From assembly GCA_025602905.1 (NCBI GenBank), contig JAHLKI010000033.1, positions 183,306-247,305 on the forward strand: a stretch of DNA of 64,000 nt, read 5' to 3'. This stretch comes from Phlyctochytrium arcticum (lineage: Eukaryota > Chytridiomycota > Chytridiomycetes > Chytridiales > Chytridiaceae). This document shows positions 1 through 11,280 of this stretch, in pieces (position 1 is the first letter of the stretch; each line of letters starts with the position of its first letter). The notes below the pieces were generated by a model. The model was given only the letters and a program-made list of their open reading frames with translations, was not told the origin of the DNA and ran no database searches. Made by a program: the position numbers and the translations under genes.

Positions 1-1
1 T

Positions 2-1057
2 AGTGGTGGTGCACCCGGTCAAATCCTCCTCCCGGCCATCAAACCCCACACAACCGTCATCATCCAATCCCCCTCCTCCCCCCACAACCACACCTCCATC
101 CCCGTAGCCCAACTCGTCGCACCCCACGTCCCACCCATGTGGCGCGACCACGCCCTGGACATTCCCCCCGTCTCGAAATCCGCTTCCCGCTCTGAATCCG
201 TTGACCCGGGGATCATGGCCACGGCTGCGGCGCGAACGGCCAGTCGCTCTTTGGATCATCTGGAACGATCCCATTTACGACAACAGTCCTTTGAGTTACA
301 GCACCGTCAACAACAACAGTTGTATGCGGCCCGACTATCCCAAGCTGACGATTCGTCGAATGACTACATTCCACCCAGTCGACTCAGTACGGCAACCATG
401 CATACCCTCCCCCTTCCCCCATCCTCTCCCCTCCCCAGCAATCTTCCCGACCCCTCTACACTCCCACCCCCACCAGTAGTAGATCCTTTGACGGAGGGCC
501 AACAACCTTTGAACCAGTTTGCCACGGTGGTCTTTAATTTCGCACCCGATTTACCGGATGAATTGGAATTGAGGACGGGAGATATCATTGCTATTTCGTA
601 AGTCCCTCCCCTCCATAAATCATTCCTAACCACCGTTCTAACCCTCTTTCGTTAAAAGACAAACATTTAAAGACGGATGGGCCCACGGTACCAACATCGT
701 ACGTTACATCACCCCTAACTTTCCCACAGCCCCCCCATCTAACCCTCTTTTCTTATGTAGAATACAAGACGATCAGGAACTCTTCCGATGACTGCCGTCA
801 AATTAGTCGATGCGACCTCCTTTTCTCCCACCTCGCATTTAGTTCCCCAAGTCCCTACCTTGCCTGTGCAGGCAGTGACCACGGTGGACGAGGATTTGTC
901 GTGTGAGGGGTTATTAGCTAGAGGTATTATTTCTGAAACGACGTATTTGAGGCTGAAGTTGAAGGAGTTGGAGGTTGAAATGGAAAAGTGTCGGCGGGGG
1001 GTTGGGAGTGGCTCCGGATCGGGGGCAGCAGCCACGTCGTCGTCGCTACAACCATAA
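2..1057 (+). CDS. SH3-domain protein, 3' part (5' end outside window)
   Basis: Three exons join in one open frame: 2-597, 659-698 and 761-1057 (310 codons seen). Introns 598-658 and 699-760 have GTAAGT and GTACGT donors and AAAG/GTAG acceptors. The frame is open from base 2 with no start, so the gene begins upstream. The SH3 fold lies at about residues 172-222 of the visible part: FATVVFNFAPDLPDELELRTGD, then DGWAHGTN, then SGTLPMTAVKLV, which match the ALYDF-like strand, the DGWW-like turn and the P-x-x-Y/V end. Before it is a Gln- and Pro-rich, low-complexity segment; after it a short acidic helix and a GSGSGSG tail. SH3 domains bind proline-rich partners, often in actin, polarity or signalling proteins; no more specific role is visible. 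A poly(A) signal AATAAA is at 1062-1067. The splice model is inferred from frame and SH3 continuity. Confidence 0.75.
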
Positions 1058-1097
1058 TCAGAATAAAGAATTGTTACAACATTTATTTTTTTACATA

Positions 1098-1335
1098 TTA
1101 GAATACAAAGATGATCAGGAACTCTTACCATGACTGCAGTCGATGCGACCTCCTTTTCTCCCACATCGCATTTAGTTCCCCAGGCACCCACATTGCCTGT
1201 GCGGGAAGCCACCATGGTAGACGAGGATTTGGTCGTGTGAGGGGGTAGGAGTTCTGCGTGAAACGACGTATTTGGAGGAGTTGGAGGGTGAGAATGGAGA
1301 AGTGTCGATGGGGAGGTGTGAGGGGTGAATTCATA
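1098..1335 (+). pseudogene. Decayed tandem copy of the SH3 gene's last exon
   Basis: This stretch repeats 759-1010 with many substitutions and indels. It keeps the preceding acceptor (ATTAG), the GAATACAA start, the ATGACTGC segment, the CCTCCTTTTCTCCCAC block and the GTGCGG/GTAGACGAGGATTTG block. The reading frame is broken at the start and again after the GAGGATTTG block. It lies directly downstream of the intact exon, so it reads as a local duplication that then decayed. Confidence 0.7.
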
Positions 1336-3121
1336 ACTATGATGAAACTGTCGAACACTTTTTTTTTAAACATATTCCCACCCCACATTCCATTGTTTTG
1401 GGTTCAAGATAAAGAATACCGAAATGAGTAAAGAACAGAATATTTGTAGAATTTTTTTCCACATACAGCACGTCTATCATATATATATATACTTTTCCTC
1501 TACTTAGTAGTATGGACGTTGTTGGTGAGATATATGTAGAAGAACTTATGGTGTTTGTTTTCGTGTTGCGAGGATGTGAAATCTACTCTTTTCTCCTCTT
1601 GTTTTATGGTCCCGGTTTTTTTTGGGGGGGGGGGGTAGAGGTCGCATGAAAAGATCATCTGCGGGTCCGGGCGAGTTTTTCCATGCCCCATGTTCATTTC
1701 TTTTGTCCAACGGTCGACATATATACATATAGGAAGTTGTTAAATGTACGCCCTTTGGTTGTCCCTGTGAAAAGGACGCCTTTTCCCAACTGCGCAATTT
1801 GAAGCGGTGGAACTGTGGTTCCTGTGTAGAAAACGGAGGCCTTGGTATTACGTGTCTAGACCAGTAGGAAGAGGAAGGGAGGAGTGAATCAAACTCATGC
1901 CCCGGTTTAGCGATATCCGCTCGTCTTTATTGGAATTTTAGCTTCCCACTTTTTTTTTTGGGGTCATCCCAAAAAATTTTACCCACTTTGATTCTAGTCA
2001 CTGGAACCTATCAGGCCTCGTTTTGAAAGTGGTAAAAGCGCTTTTCCCCCCATGAAAAGAAGGGCGGGCGGGCATTTAACCAGAATAATAAATACCGTTT
2101 GGGCAGGCGTAACCCATTCAACAACAAAAGGGCGTACATTTCACCATTTCCTATATACTATACTGTATATGTTCGGTTCAGAGTGTTAGGACACCTATAC
2201 CGAATAGATAGAGAGCCAATATGACGCCTCTCTCTCTCTCTGCCTCCCGGATCCTGACCTGCAGTCTGGTTTTCGATAGTCATATCGGATGGCAGAGATT
2301 TCAAACGCAAAAAGAAATCAAAATGGGTAACCAGTACTGCGCGGTTGCGCAGCAGGTGGGAATTTTGAAAAAAAATAATAGAGAACGCGTGCGGATGGAT
2401 GATGATGATGATTGCGGAGAGGGGTTGTGGTTTTTTTCGGGTGGAGGGAGATGGGGAGGGGGACGGGGGAAGATTGGTGGGTGGTATTCTCCAAATAAAG
2501 CTTTGCATGACGGGTTAATGAAGGGGTGATGGTCTAAGCAGACGACATAGAGTAGAGATGGCGCTGGGAAAAATGTGCGGATGAGAAGGGATGCGATTGC
2601 GATGAGCGGAAGGATATATATATACGAAACCCCTCGCGGGCGAAAATGGGATCTTGTCTGACACATTCCTGGGCAGATGAAAAAGATGCGTTTTCTTTTT
2701 GTTTTCCTTTTTTTGTTGATTCATCGCTCTTCGATACATTAGGTCGAACGAGACTACTAGAGACCCTATAATCGTTCCCGATAAACTGTTTTGGCCTGTA
2801 TGTATAGACCCCATGAGGACTTGAATACATTTTGGTGTGTAAGACACCACAAGGTTTTGAATTTCGTTCCATTCATTGAAGACGATGAAATGGACAAGTC
2901 GATGGCAGGTCAATTGAAAGCAAATCAAGTCGAGAGCAAAAAAGATTCAAGGAAGATATTTTTTGTATTTGTTCTTGAAAATAAAATAACATAAAGATGA
3001 ATTTTTGGATATAAGAAATAAACTACAGAAAAAAAGTTGTGTTCAGGAAGACAAAAAAATTATATATCAGAAAGGAGGGGTATGATTTTGAGAGAGAGAG
3101 AGAAAGAAAATAGATAGTAAA
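1336..3121. other. Intergenic, no gene recognised
   Basis: AT-rich spacer with homopolymers (a G run near 1624-1636), a TA microsatellite near 1478-1491 and CT/GA-rich stretches. Open frames here are short, overlap on both strands and resemble no family. The mannitol-dehydrogenase-like gene ends at its right edge. Confidence 0.5.
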
Positions 3122-4175
3122 TTAGACTTTGAGGATACGGGTTCGACCGTCGACATTGACTTTTTTCCAGAGATCGCGTTTGGGGTCGGTTGATGCAACG
3201 CGTTTGATGGTGGGTGAAGAGGAGGGGAGGGTGGTAGTAGAGGAAGTTGAGAGGAGGGCAGAGGCGGCGCGTTCGAGGCCTAGGCGGTGGATGGCGAGGA
3301 TGGACCAGGCAAAGGTTTTGACAAAGGCGTCGATGGAGGCTAGGCGGGAGAAGCGGTCTTCGCCCAGAGTGGTGGAGAGGGAGTGGAGGAGGGAGCGGGT
3401 ATGGGAGAGGTCGAGGTGGGTTGCTGTGCGGGGGGTAGAAGCCAGAAGTGCTGCAGTGGAAGAGTGGAGGTGAGCGACTTTGTCGTAGAGACCGTCGTCG
3501 GCTTCAAAGGATTCCGAGAGTTCATTTTCGCGGCCGAGGTTGTGGAGCCAGATGGCCAAGGTGAAAATGGGGACGCGGATGAGTTGTTGGGAGGAAGCCA
3601 GGGCGCGGTCGACGGCGGATAAGAGACGATCCGAGAGTTTGGAGGTGGTCCGGCCACCTACACGACGGACCGTGTCGTTGAGGGATGCGTCGCCGAAGCG
3701 CTTGCGGATGGATGCGGCGTAGGTCTCGAGTTCAGAGGGGGACCCGTTGATGAATGTGCTGTATTCTTGTTGAGCGCGGGCCAAGAGTTGGTGGACGACG
3801 GGGCGGTCCATGGCTTCGTGGACTGTAGGGCATCCGAGACGTTGACCACAGGCAGCGACAATCATGTGTCCGGCGTTGAGACAGTAGAATTTCCGTTGCC
3901 AGTATTCGGCGCACGAGTCGACGACTTGGACGCCGACTTTGGCCCAGGCGGCGGCGGGGGTGGTGGTAGAGTGGAACCGGCCGCGCTCGACGACGAGTTG
4001 ACGGAAAGATTCGCAGCCAATGGTGAGGGAAGAGGAAAAGCCGAGGTGGGCGTGGGCCTGGGAGCGAAAGGATTCCGTGGGTTCGGGGGTGATGCGGTCG
4101 ACGAGGGTGGTGGGGAAATCGACGTTGGCGGCGACCCATTCACTGAGCTTACTTGTTGACTCGGAATCAGCCGAG

Positions 4176-4206
<31 letters not shown>

Positions 4207-5053
4207 GAAACTCGAGAAAGGTGCGGCGGAGGGTACTCGAGTTTTGCTCAATGTTGTCGAGGGACATGATGGTGAGGGGGGTGTTGGTGGATGTGCTGCG
4301 CATGGCGAGTCCCGCGGCGAGGTAGCCGTAGATGGATTTGGGCGACGAGGGGTGAGCGAGGTCGTGGGCGATATCGGGGTGGGCGAGGTCGAGGTGGCCG
4401 CCGTCGGCAAGATAATAGCCCTTGTTGGTGACAGTCATGGTCACCATCTTGATGTTTGCGTCGGCCATGCGAGAGTAGAGGGCGCGGGGGTTGGCAGGGC
4501 CAAAGATGGTGTCGGCAATGGGGGCCATAATGTGGGCCTTTTTAGCGTCGTTCTCACGCTCGACCAGGACATAGAGGTTGTCTTGGGGGCGGAGGGCGTT
4601 GAGGTAGGTTTGGCTGCGGATGGAGGTGGCAATGATGGCCCAGGATGGGTCGATGGCGAGGAGATCGTGGACGTAGGCGGCGAGATGGGCGAGAGCGAAA
4701 CCGCCAGTGCCAATGTGGAGGATGCCGGGGGTGATGGTAGCTGGGTTATACTTGGGTACTGTTGCGGCAGCGGGGATCTGGCTCAAAGTTGCCCGTGTGA
4801 GTTTGAAGGGGATCTTGTTGGTGGACTTGTTTGGCGACGAGTGATGACTGACATTGGTGAGGTTGGCCATGAGCTTTCGGGCGCGCATAAAGTCTGAAGT
4901 CTCGCACTGGGCCTGGTCCTGGACCTTGACGGTAGTAGATGAGCGATGGGAGATTTCGGCGAGCATCTTTGCCTTGTTGATCTGGGAGTCTTTGGAGGAT
5001 GCATTGGTCTGACTCTGAGGGGTCTTGATGTTGGCTCGGTGTGCTGGGGGCAT
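3122..5053 (-). CDS. Mannitol 2-dehydrogenase / polyol long-chain dehydrogenase family protein
   Basis: Predicted 643-aa cytosolic oxidoreductase of the mannitol dehydrogenase (MDH/LDR) family, which interconverts mannitol and fructose (or related hexitols and hexuronates) with NAD(P). The nucleotide-binding segment GILHIGTGGFALAHLAAYVHDL is at about residues 110-131. The C-terminal domain has the family catalytic signature K-x4-N-x2-H (KFYCLNAGH, about residues 386-394). Fungal mannitol 2-dehydrogenases are usually near 500 aa. This one is longer because of a ~105-residue Ser/Lys/Gln-rich N-terminal extension and a polyalanine insertion encoded by a GCA/GCT run at about 4175-4204. A downstream Met at about residue 62 (MANLTN) could be an alternative start. 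The frame is unbroken and intronless. A TATA box lies on the same strand at 5143-5151. Substrate specificity cannot be read from sequence. Confidence 0.88.
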
Positions 5054-5142
5054 CTTTTAGGATTGTATGTAGTGGGGGGGGTGAATGGTCTCCTGGAAGT
5101 AGAGATGGTGGTGGGAAGTAGGATGTGAAATGTATCACTCGC

Positions 5143-5151
5143 CTTTTTATA
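5143..5151 (-). promoter_or_regulatory. TATA box of the mannitol-dehydrogenase-like gene
   Basis: On the minus strand this reads TATAAAAAG, about 90 bases upstream of the ATG at 5053. That is consistent with a short 5' UTR for a fungal metabolic gene. Inferred from position and consensus only. Confidence 0.55.
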
Positions 5152-5219
5152 CCCGCACAGAAGTAGCTGGAGCTGGAGCGCCCCGGATCATGAATGAATG
5201 TCATCGTTCAAGGCCCCCC

Positions 5220-6500
5220 GGGTACTGTGTGAATACTCACAGAGATAGCATGCCCTAGCTTTCTTTACGCACCCAGCCACCGGCAGCCAAAGACAAAAAC
5301 ATTCCAGCGCCTACTTTCTCGACGAAATACACGCCCAGCCGCGCGCGACCCGACTCCCGGACGGGATTTCAGCTTACATAACACTGCCGCCGGCCGTGGG
5401 GTTGGAGCCGGATGGAGGGCAGGCACTAATAAAGTCGAGTGCTTTCGAGTGCAACCCAGGCAGATCAAGCCAGAGATAAAAGATTAGAGCCGTACCCCGT
5501 CGCCAGCGCCAGAGCCACTTTGAACGGAAAAGTTCCAAAAGTCTCGAGAGATTATTTCCTGTTTACCTTGTTGCGGCGGCTACAATATGGCTCCCATGGA
5601 CTATGAATACAAAACGCCTATCTTACTATTGCAGATGTGCTCGAGGCAATAAGATTCCTGCTAATGATCTAGATACTCCCGAGTAATTTACTCGAGTGCA
5701 ATGAATGTATGAAAGATCTCAGCCCGGCCTCTCGATCTCTAGCCATGGCTGTTTTTTTTGGTGATTGATCCAGCCGTTCGTTACTCGAGTACATGTTAGC
5801 CACTGACTGGCCTTGGCGGCGTACTATCGTAACTGGAGGCACCTTTGGGTTCTGGCTCGGGAATCTGATACTCTCCGTACCTGGAGTAGCACCGTTACCG
5901 TTGTTTCCTTGCCCTTGCTTCCCTTGCCCTTTTGCCTTCCAGAAAACGCAGATACGAATGGAACCATCCCCGGAATGTATCCACCGCCGTATCTCAACCA
6001 GAAAACCTAAACGCTAAAACCAAAAAAGAAATAGCGCAGTCCTCCGCCAGAATTTCTGCTCCGAGCCCTACCCGATCCACCGTATGGGGCCCCGCTCGGC
6101 AAAACCCACGGTACTTCCTACTTTCAGCCTGTGGCGCAGCGAGTGCATCACAAAAACCCAGGTTGGTGCCCCGAAGGTTGGCCATGGGATTTTTGGCTGC
6201 GGACTCATGTCGACTTTCCATCGGAAAGACTTGGAGATTACTAATAAAGTTGTGCTATTTATATACTCGAGTACTACGAGTAGACTGCGAGTAGACGGAA
6301 AACCATAGATCCCATAGATTTCATATTTAGACAGAGGCATTGTCAAAGAACAATGTATGCGCGTGGAAAGTATGTCCCGGAGTATGTGGGAAAAACAATG
6401 GAATGAGTATTGTGGCTCAATGGAGTATGTTATTGATAAGAGATTATATCGTTATGTTTCAAAACAGGGTCTGCATGCAGGCGTAAGTATGTTGGGGGAT
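5220..6500. other. Intergenic, no gene recognised
   Basis: No frame longer than about 120 codons and none protein-like. The stretch is rich in CTCGAG/ACTCGAGT and similar short palindromes (near 5443, 5544, 5638, 5692, 5784, 6268), which may be binding sites or chance. It separates the polyol-dehydrogenase promoter from the repeat block to the right. Confidence 0.4.
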
Positions 6501-9408
6501 TTGAAGGTAGTGGGATGAGTAAGGACTAACGACAAGTGAGGGAGCAAGAGACTACAAAGTGTTTCTAAGTGAGGGACATGTGCCAATATGCCAATACTGC
6601 AGTGCTTTCACCAGAGTCTTGGAGAGCCTCACATCTTGAAAAACTAATCCTTGTTCTCCTTGAAAAGAAGGGCAAGTGGGGGACTTGACATGCCTCCGAG
6701 CTTGTGAGAGTGAAGCTATAAGAAATAACCCGCGTAGCCAAAGTTCCCACGAAGGATGGGGATACTGTTCCTGTCGCTTGCCACGCGTTCGCCCAATTGA
6801 GGATGCTTGATTTGGGGGTGGTGGAAAGGACGAGCTGAATGGGTAGAGGTGATGAGGAGCACTTTGAAGGCTGGTGGTCGGCAAACGGGTGGCCTGGGAT
6901 TCACACCACTGCGGGAATAGGCGGGGAATGCTGTAAGAATGATGCCGAGCAACGCTTTCGCCAATGTGGCGATGGTGAAACTTGTTGTTTTATGGAATGT
7001 GTAGGTGCCAAACTCGATGTTATGGACGGCATCGCTGCCGCTTGGAGCGGGGGCCCACTGATGTGATTGAAAAATCTTGCAGTGGAGTGTGGGGTCGGTG
7101 GTGAATGCAGGTTCATAGACGGGACTCGGTAAAGGCTGTAGTGACCATGAGCTTTACGCGTCCTGCCAAGATCTGAGTCTTGCAACTTCTTGTCCCCTTG
7201 GAACAACGCGTCTCTAATACTCTCAGGTTGGGCAGAGATGGTGCGAGAGATTGGCAGCGGCTTGGCTCTTGCAGTGATAAGATTCAACGGTGTTGCTGCC
7301 GGCCAGCATCAATAGCAAAAACCAGGAACCGGATTTCTAGAAAAATCCCGGCATGTTGCAATAAGGAACTGGAACACTCTTGGGAGTCGTGGCACGAGGC
7401 GTCAAGTGAAGTCTCTTTCGCTTCTTATTGGTGAAGGGATTGGGAGACGATTTGCCTTGGAGTAGACGGTTGTACGGTTTAAGGTAAAAGCGTCTCCTGT
7501 AGAGGAGTCGGTCTTTTGGGCATGTTTTGCTGGAAGGAGTATAATGGTGGCAAATCCGGATTGGAATAAAATCTCGTTTGCTATTCTGAATGTGGGTTGG
7601 TGCTGCGCCTTGGAATGGGATGGTGGGGAGGGATTTGGCTCTTGGTCGCGCAGTAAAGATCAACGGTTGCTGCCGGCCAGCATAAATAGCTGACCAGCGC
7701 GAGTCAACTACAGCTGCCGCTGCCACCCAATTAGATTGGAAGATGCGCTTGAGATGGGCAAAGGGTGGTGGAACTAAAGATGGGAAACCGTCTTATAGTC
7801 TGAAAGGAATTGTCGCTGTCTCCTTGATTGCTTTGGCCATGGCACCCTGAGGGTAAAATAGGAAGAACCCGCACCGTGCTGGGGATGTGGCATTGAGTTC
7901 CCTTGTCGCGGAATCATCTTCCAGATGAAAGACCTGACATCGAGAGGTAGTGAGTCTGTACTTCTTTCGCCGTTTCTTATGGGGAGGGTGCTGCAGCGCA
8001 CCCTGGACGCGCATCTGATATTGGGGAGATTTTGGGTAACTGAAGGGTGTGATGAAAGTTCGCTGGTGTTCCGTAAACACCATGAGGAGTTGGAATGGTG
8101 GCGACCGATCTTCGGGAAATCAGCAAGGTGTTGAGTCGAAGGTTGGGTGTTGGCAAAAACGTTGCGTTCATTCGCAAAGTGGTTGATCTTGTAAGTTGCA
8201 TCAAAGTCTTCTTTTTGACATTCTTGGCGTAGAAGTACTGCTCTTTGGTTTGGGGATGTGACAATCGGGGAGTATGGTGCTTGACCAATAGCTGCTGATT
8301 AATGTTTGATGATGGTGATGTGAAAAATGGAGATACTAATTGAGGCGAGGTGTACCAACTTAGTATAGACTTGTTTCCGATGGGCGAACTTAAATCGACG
8401 TATTTTGAAGTACCAAGTTTGCCAGGGTCCAGGACAGTGATATGCGGCAATGGTGGAGCTTGTTCTCGTGGTGAAGGGAGGTCTGAGCTGGGTGAGGTCT
8501 GCACCAAGTTTTTCTCGTCGTGCGCAGATTGTTGCTTTGAATCGCGGATATGGATGGTGAAGTGACAAGTACTTGTTTGAAATTTTGAGATGTGCGCACA
8601 ATTGTACAATCTTGGGGTGGTTTCCGCTGATCAAAGGGCGAAAAAGGAGAGTTGGCTGCACATCCCATCCATGTTGTGTATTTGGGAAGAGTTTGATGAG
8701 CTTGAAGATGACGAGAGTAAATTGGATGGCATCACCGCTTGAGATGTGACTGGCGTGCCGGCGAGAGTGAAAGGATGTGTTACTTCGTTTGAGGACTGCC
8801 TGGTGGGTCTTTCTAGAGTAGTAGTGTCCTTGGCTGCTTTTCGTCATCTTGAATATACAAAAATATTGTGCGATTGTCGGGCGTTTGATTGTCAATGTCA
8901 CGGTTCAGTGAACGTGTCTCTGAGTTACATATAACTTCATCCTTCCCGCCATGGTTGCTGCGGGTAATGCATTGGATGATGCTGCTGAGGATACTGGCCG
9001 TGCCCCATACGAGGACCCGCAGTGGGAGGGACTCGTGTGTGGTAGGGGATGCACTTCAAGGCAACCCGGTATGAGTGATTCTTGAATGTCCAACTTCTCA
9101 TGGATGCCACTGATGTGATGAAAACTCTGGAGGGTCTGGAGGGGCGGTATGTGGCGTTCCGGGCAACACCATGAGGAGCTGGGATGCTGACCAAGTCATC
9201 GAAATGGCGACTTGGAAGGAATATGGATTATTTTTGGGGTTCAGGGAATAAGCTGAATTTAGTCGAGGATCCCAGTGATCTGTGCTTCGTAGTGAATGAT
9301 ATGGTTGAGTTGGAATGCCGACTAGATATGTTATCGAACGATCCCTCGCGTGGCACCAGAAGCTAATATTTAAGCCTGCAGCCTTGCTCTGTTGCTTGCG
9401 CTGCGTCT

Positions 9409-9950
9409 GATATGTGGCGATGGTAGAATTGGCCGCTGATGCTGATGTTGTTTGTCTCATGTTGCGACGAGGCGATTTCAGATTGTCGCCTTTATGATTT
9501 TGTGCCGTGTTTCCGAGTTTGTGTTGATGAGACTGAAGGCTTGGTCAAGCGCTCACAGTTTGTATATGGTGGGGTAGTGCATTCATGAGTATGAACTAAT
9601 AGCCCCGGGATGTTGGCGTGAGATGTTCCCCGCTTCCCTGGTGTCCCAGTCTTCCTGCTGTAAACAACCTTTAGGGTTGCCCATACGATATGTGGCGATG
9701 GTAGAATTTGCTGCTGATGCTGATGTTGTTTGTCTCATGTTGCGACGAGGCAATTTCAGATTGTCGCCTTCATGATTTTCTGCCGTGTTTCCGAGTTTGT
9801 GTTGACCTGAGGATGAAGCTGAAGGCTTGGTCAAGCGCTTACAGTTGGTATATTGGGGGGTAGTGCAATGATGAGTATGAACGAATAGCCCAGGCATGTT
9901 GGCATGGGATCTCCCTTGTATCCCAGTCTTCCTGCTTTAAACAACTCTGG
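9409..9950. repeat. Tandem duplication, period ~278 bp
   Basis: The sequence from 9409 to about 9671 recurs at 9687 to about 9949 with scattered substitutions and a ~10-base indel. Both copies begin with the GATATGTGGCGATGGT module and contain GATGTTGTTTGTCTCATG and CCCAGTCTTCCTGCT. It is one of the least diverged duplications in the repeat block. Confidence 0.85.
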
Positions 9951-11167
9951 TCGGATTTGCCCATTCACGCCTTTTTGTGGGCGGTGGTGAATTTATAGCG
10001 TTGAACTGTTGCTGGAATATGGTGGCAAATCTGGATTTACGAGTTGCTGGTGATGAAGAGAGGTGGGACCATACGAGACTGAGAGGTGCAAGTACTTGGG
10101 ATGATTGGGAAGTCGTAGATGTGGTTAGAAAGATGTCATGGTCGGGACCTTTGAAAGATATTGGCTTCGTCTCGATAAAGGGATTTTGGGTGACTCCTTG
10201 CTTGAGACGGTTTTGTGTGGGGTGGGATGAGCAAATATCATTGGAGGCAAGTACTTCTTTTAGTCGGTGATGACTTTGACGAAATAGCTTTGAATTTTTG
10301 CGAGATTTGGCTGAATCACAAGGAGTATGGTGGCATATCGGAAATAGGGTGGCATGGTAAATCCGGACCGTAGTGGGATGTAAACTTGCTTCCCACGGTA
10401 GAATGTCCCGTGGTCGGTGGTTTTGTTGGGAACGGCATGTTTTAGTCAGAGCTGTTCGCATCTTGAAACCATGCGGTGAATCGGTTGGACATCTTGTTCC
10501 CATTTTCCCATAGTCCCCAATACCGAACTTGGAAGCAAGTAGGATCTGCACTTGAAGCCGTTGTGGGAGGGGGTTGGGACTCGATCTAAAAGCAACCAAG
10601 ATTGCCAGGGTTTTTGAAGAGCTGAAGCGCCTCGTCTGAGCTGTGATATGTGGCGATGGTGGAATTTGTCTTTAGTTGATGCGAGTCGGTATCCTGGGAT
10701 GGGGTGAAGGCCGCGTGCTGGACCCATGCTCTCTCAGTGTTCCTTGTAATGTTGATCATCTCCCATCACACAAAGTTTGCCGCGTTGTGTACGGGAATGT
10801 ATCAACAGGTAATGTCGTCCCTGGTAGTGGGGGAAGTATTGCTGGTGTGCAGTCTCAGCTTTGAGATGACTTGAAGGCCTGTCCCGTCTCGGATACGTGC
10901 TAATTGATGACGCGAAGAAGGAGGATGGCTGCCGTCCCGTCAGAGTTTGTATTTGGGGTGAGTTTGATGAGCTTGAAGATGAAGAGAGTGAAATGGACGG
11001 AATCGCCGCTTGGAGCGTGTTTGAGTGTTACCATTGACGAAGGAAGCTCCGGCGAGTAAACGTAGACATTGGTGAGCGATGATGAGTATGGACTAATGGC
11101 CTTGGATATTCAGTTGTGGGTTGATCCAGAACAAGTGGGATGGTACTTCTAGCTAAACCAGGATCGG

Positions 11168-11280
11168 AGTATGGTGGCAAATCTCGATTGATATTAGTAC
11201 TGGTGGGTTGGGCAGGGATGGTGGTGGCAAATCCGGACTGATATAGTACTGTTGGGTTGGGCAGGGATGGTGGGAGGACT
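11168..11280. repeat. Tandem duplication, ~55-58 bp unit
   Basis: Two adjacent copies of a unit that starts at GTATGGTGGCAAATC (or GTGGTGGCAAATC) and ends GTTGGGCAGGGATGGT. They differ by a few substitutions and short indels. Confidence 0.75.

Noticed and set aside
788..790. Apparent frameshift at the SH3 C-terminus (ELF then stop)
   Set aside because: Using the acceptor at 760 with exon 3 from 761 gives a clean frame NTRRSGTLPMTAVKLV; no frameshift is needed.
4244..4897. 217-codon plus-strand frame opposite the mannitol-dehydrogenase gene
   Set aside because: It is the antisense of a clear enzyme gene; its Gly/Val-rich composition is the complement of the coding strand.
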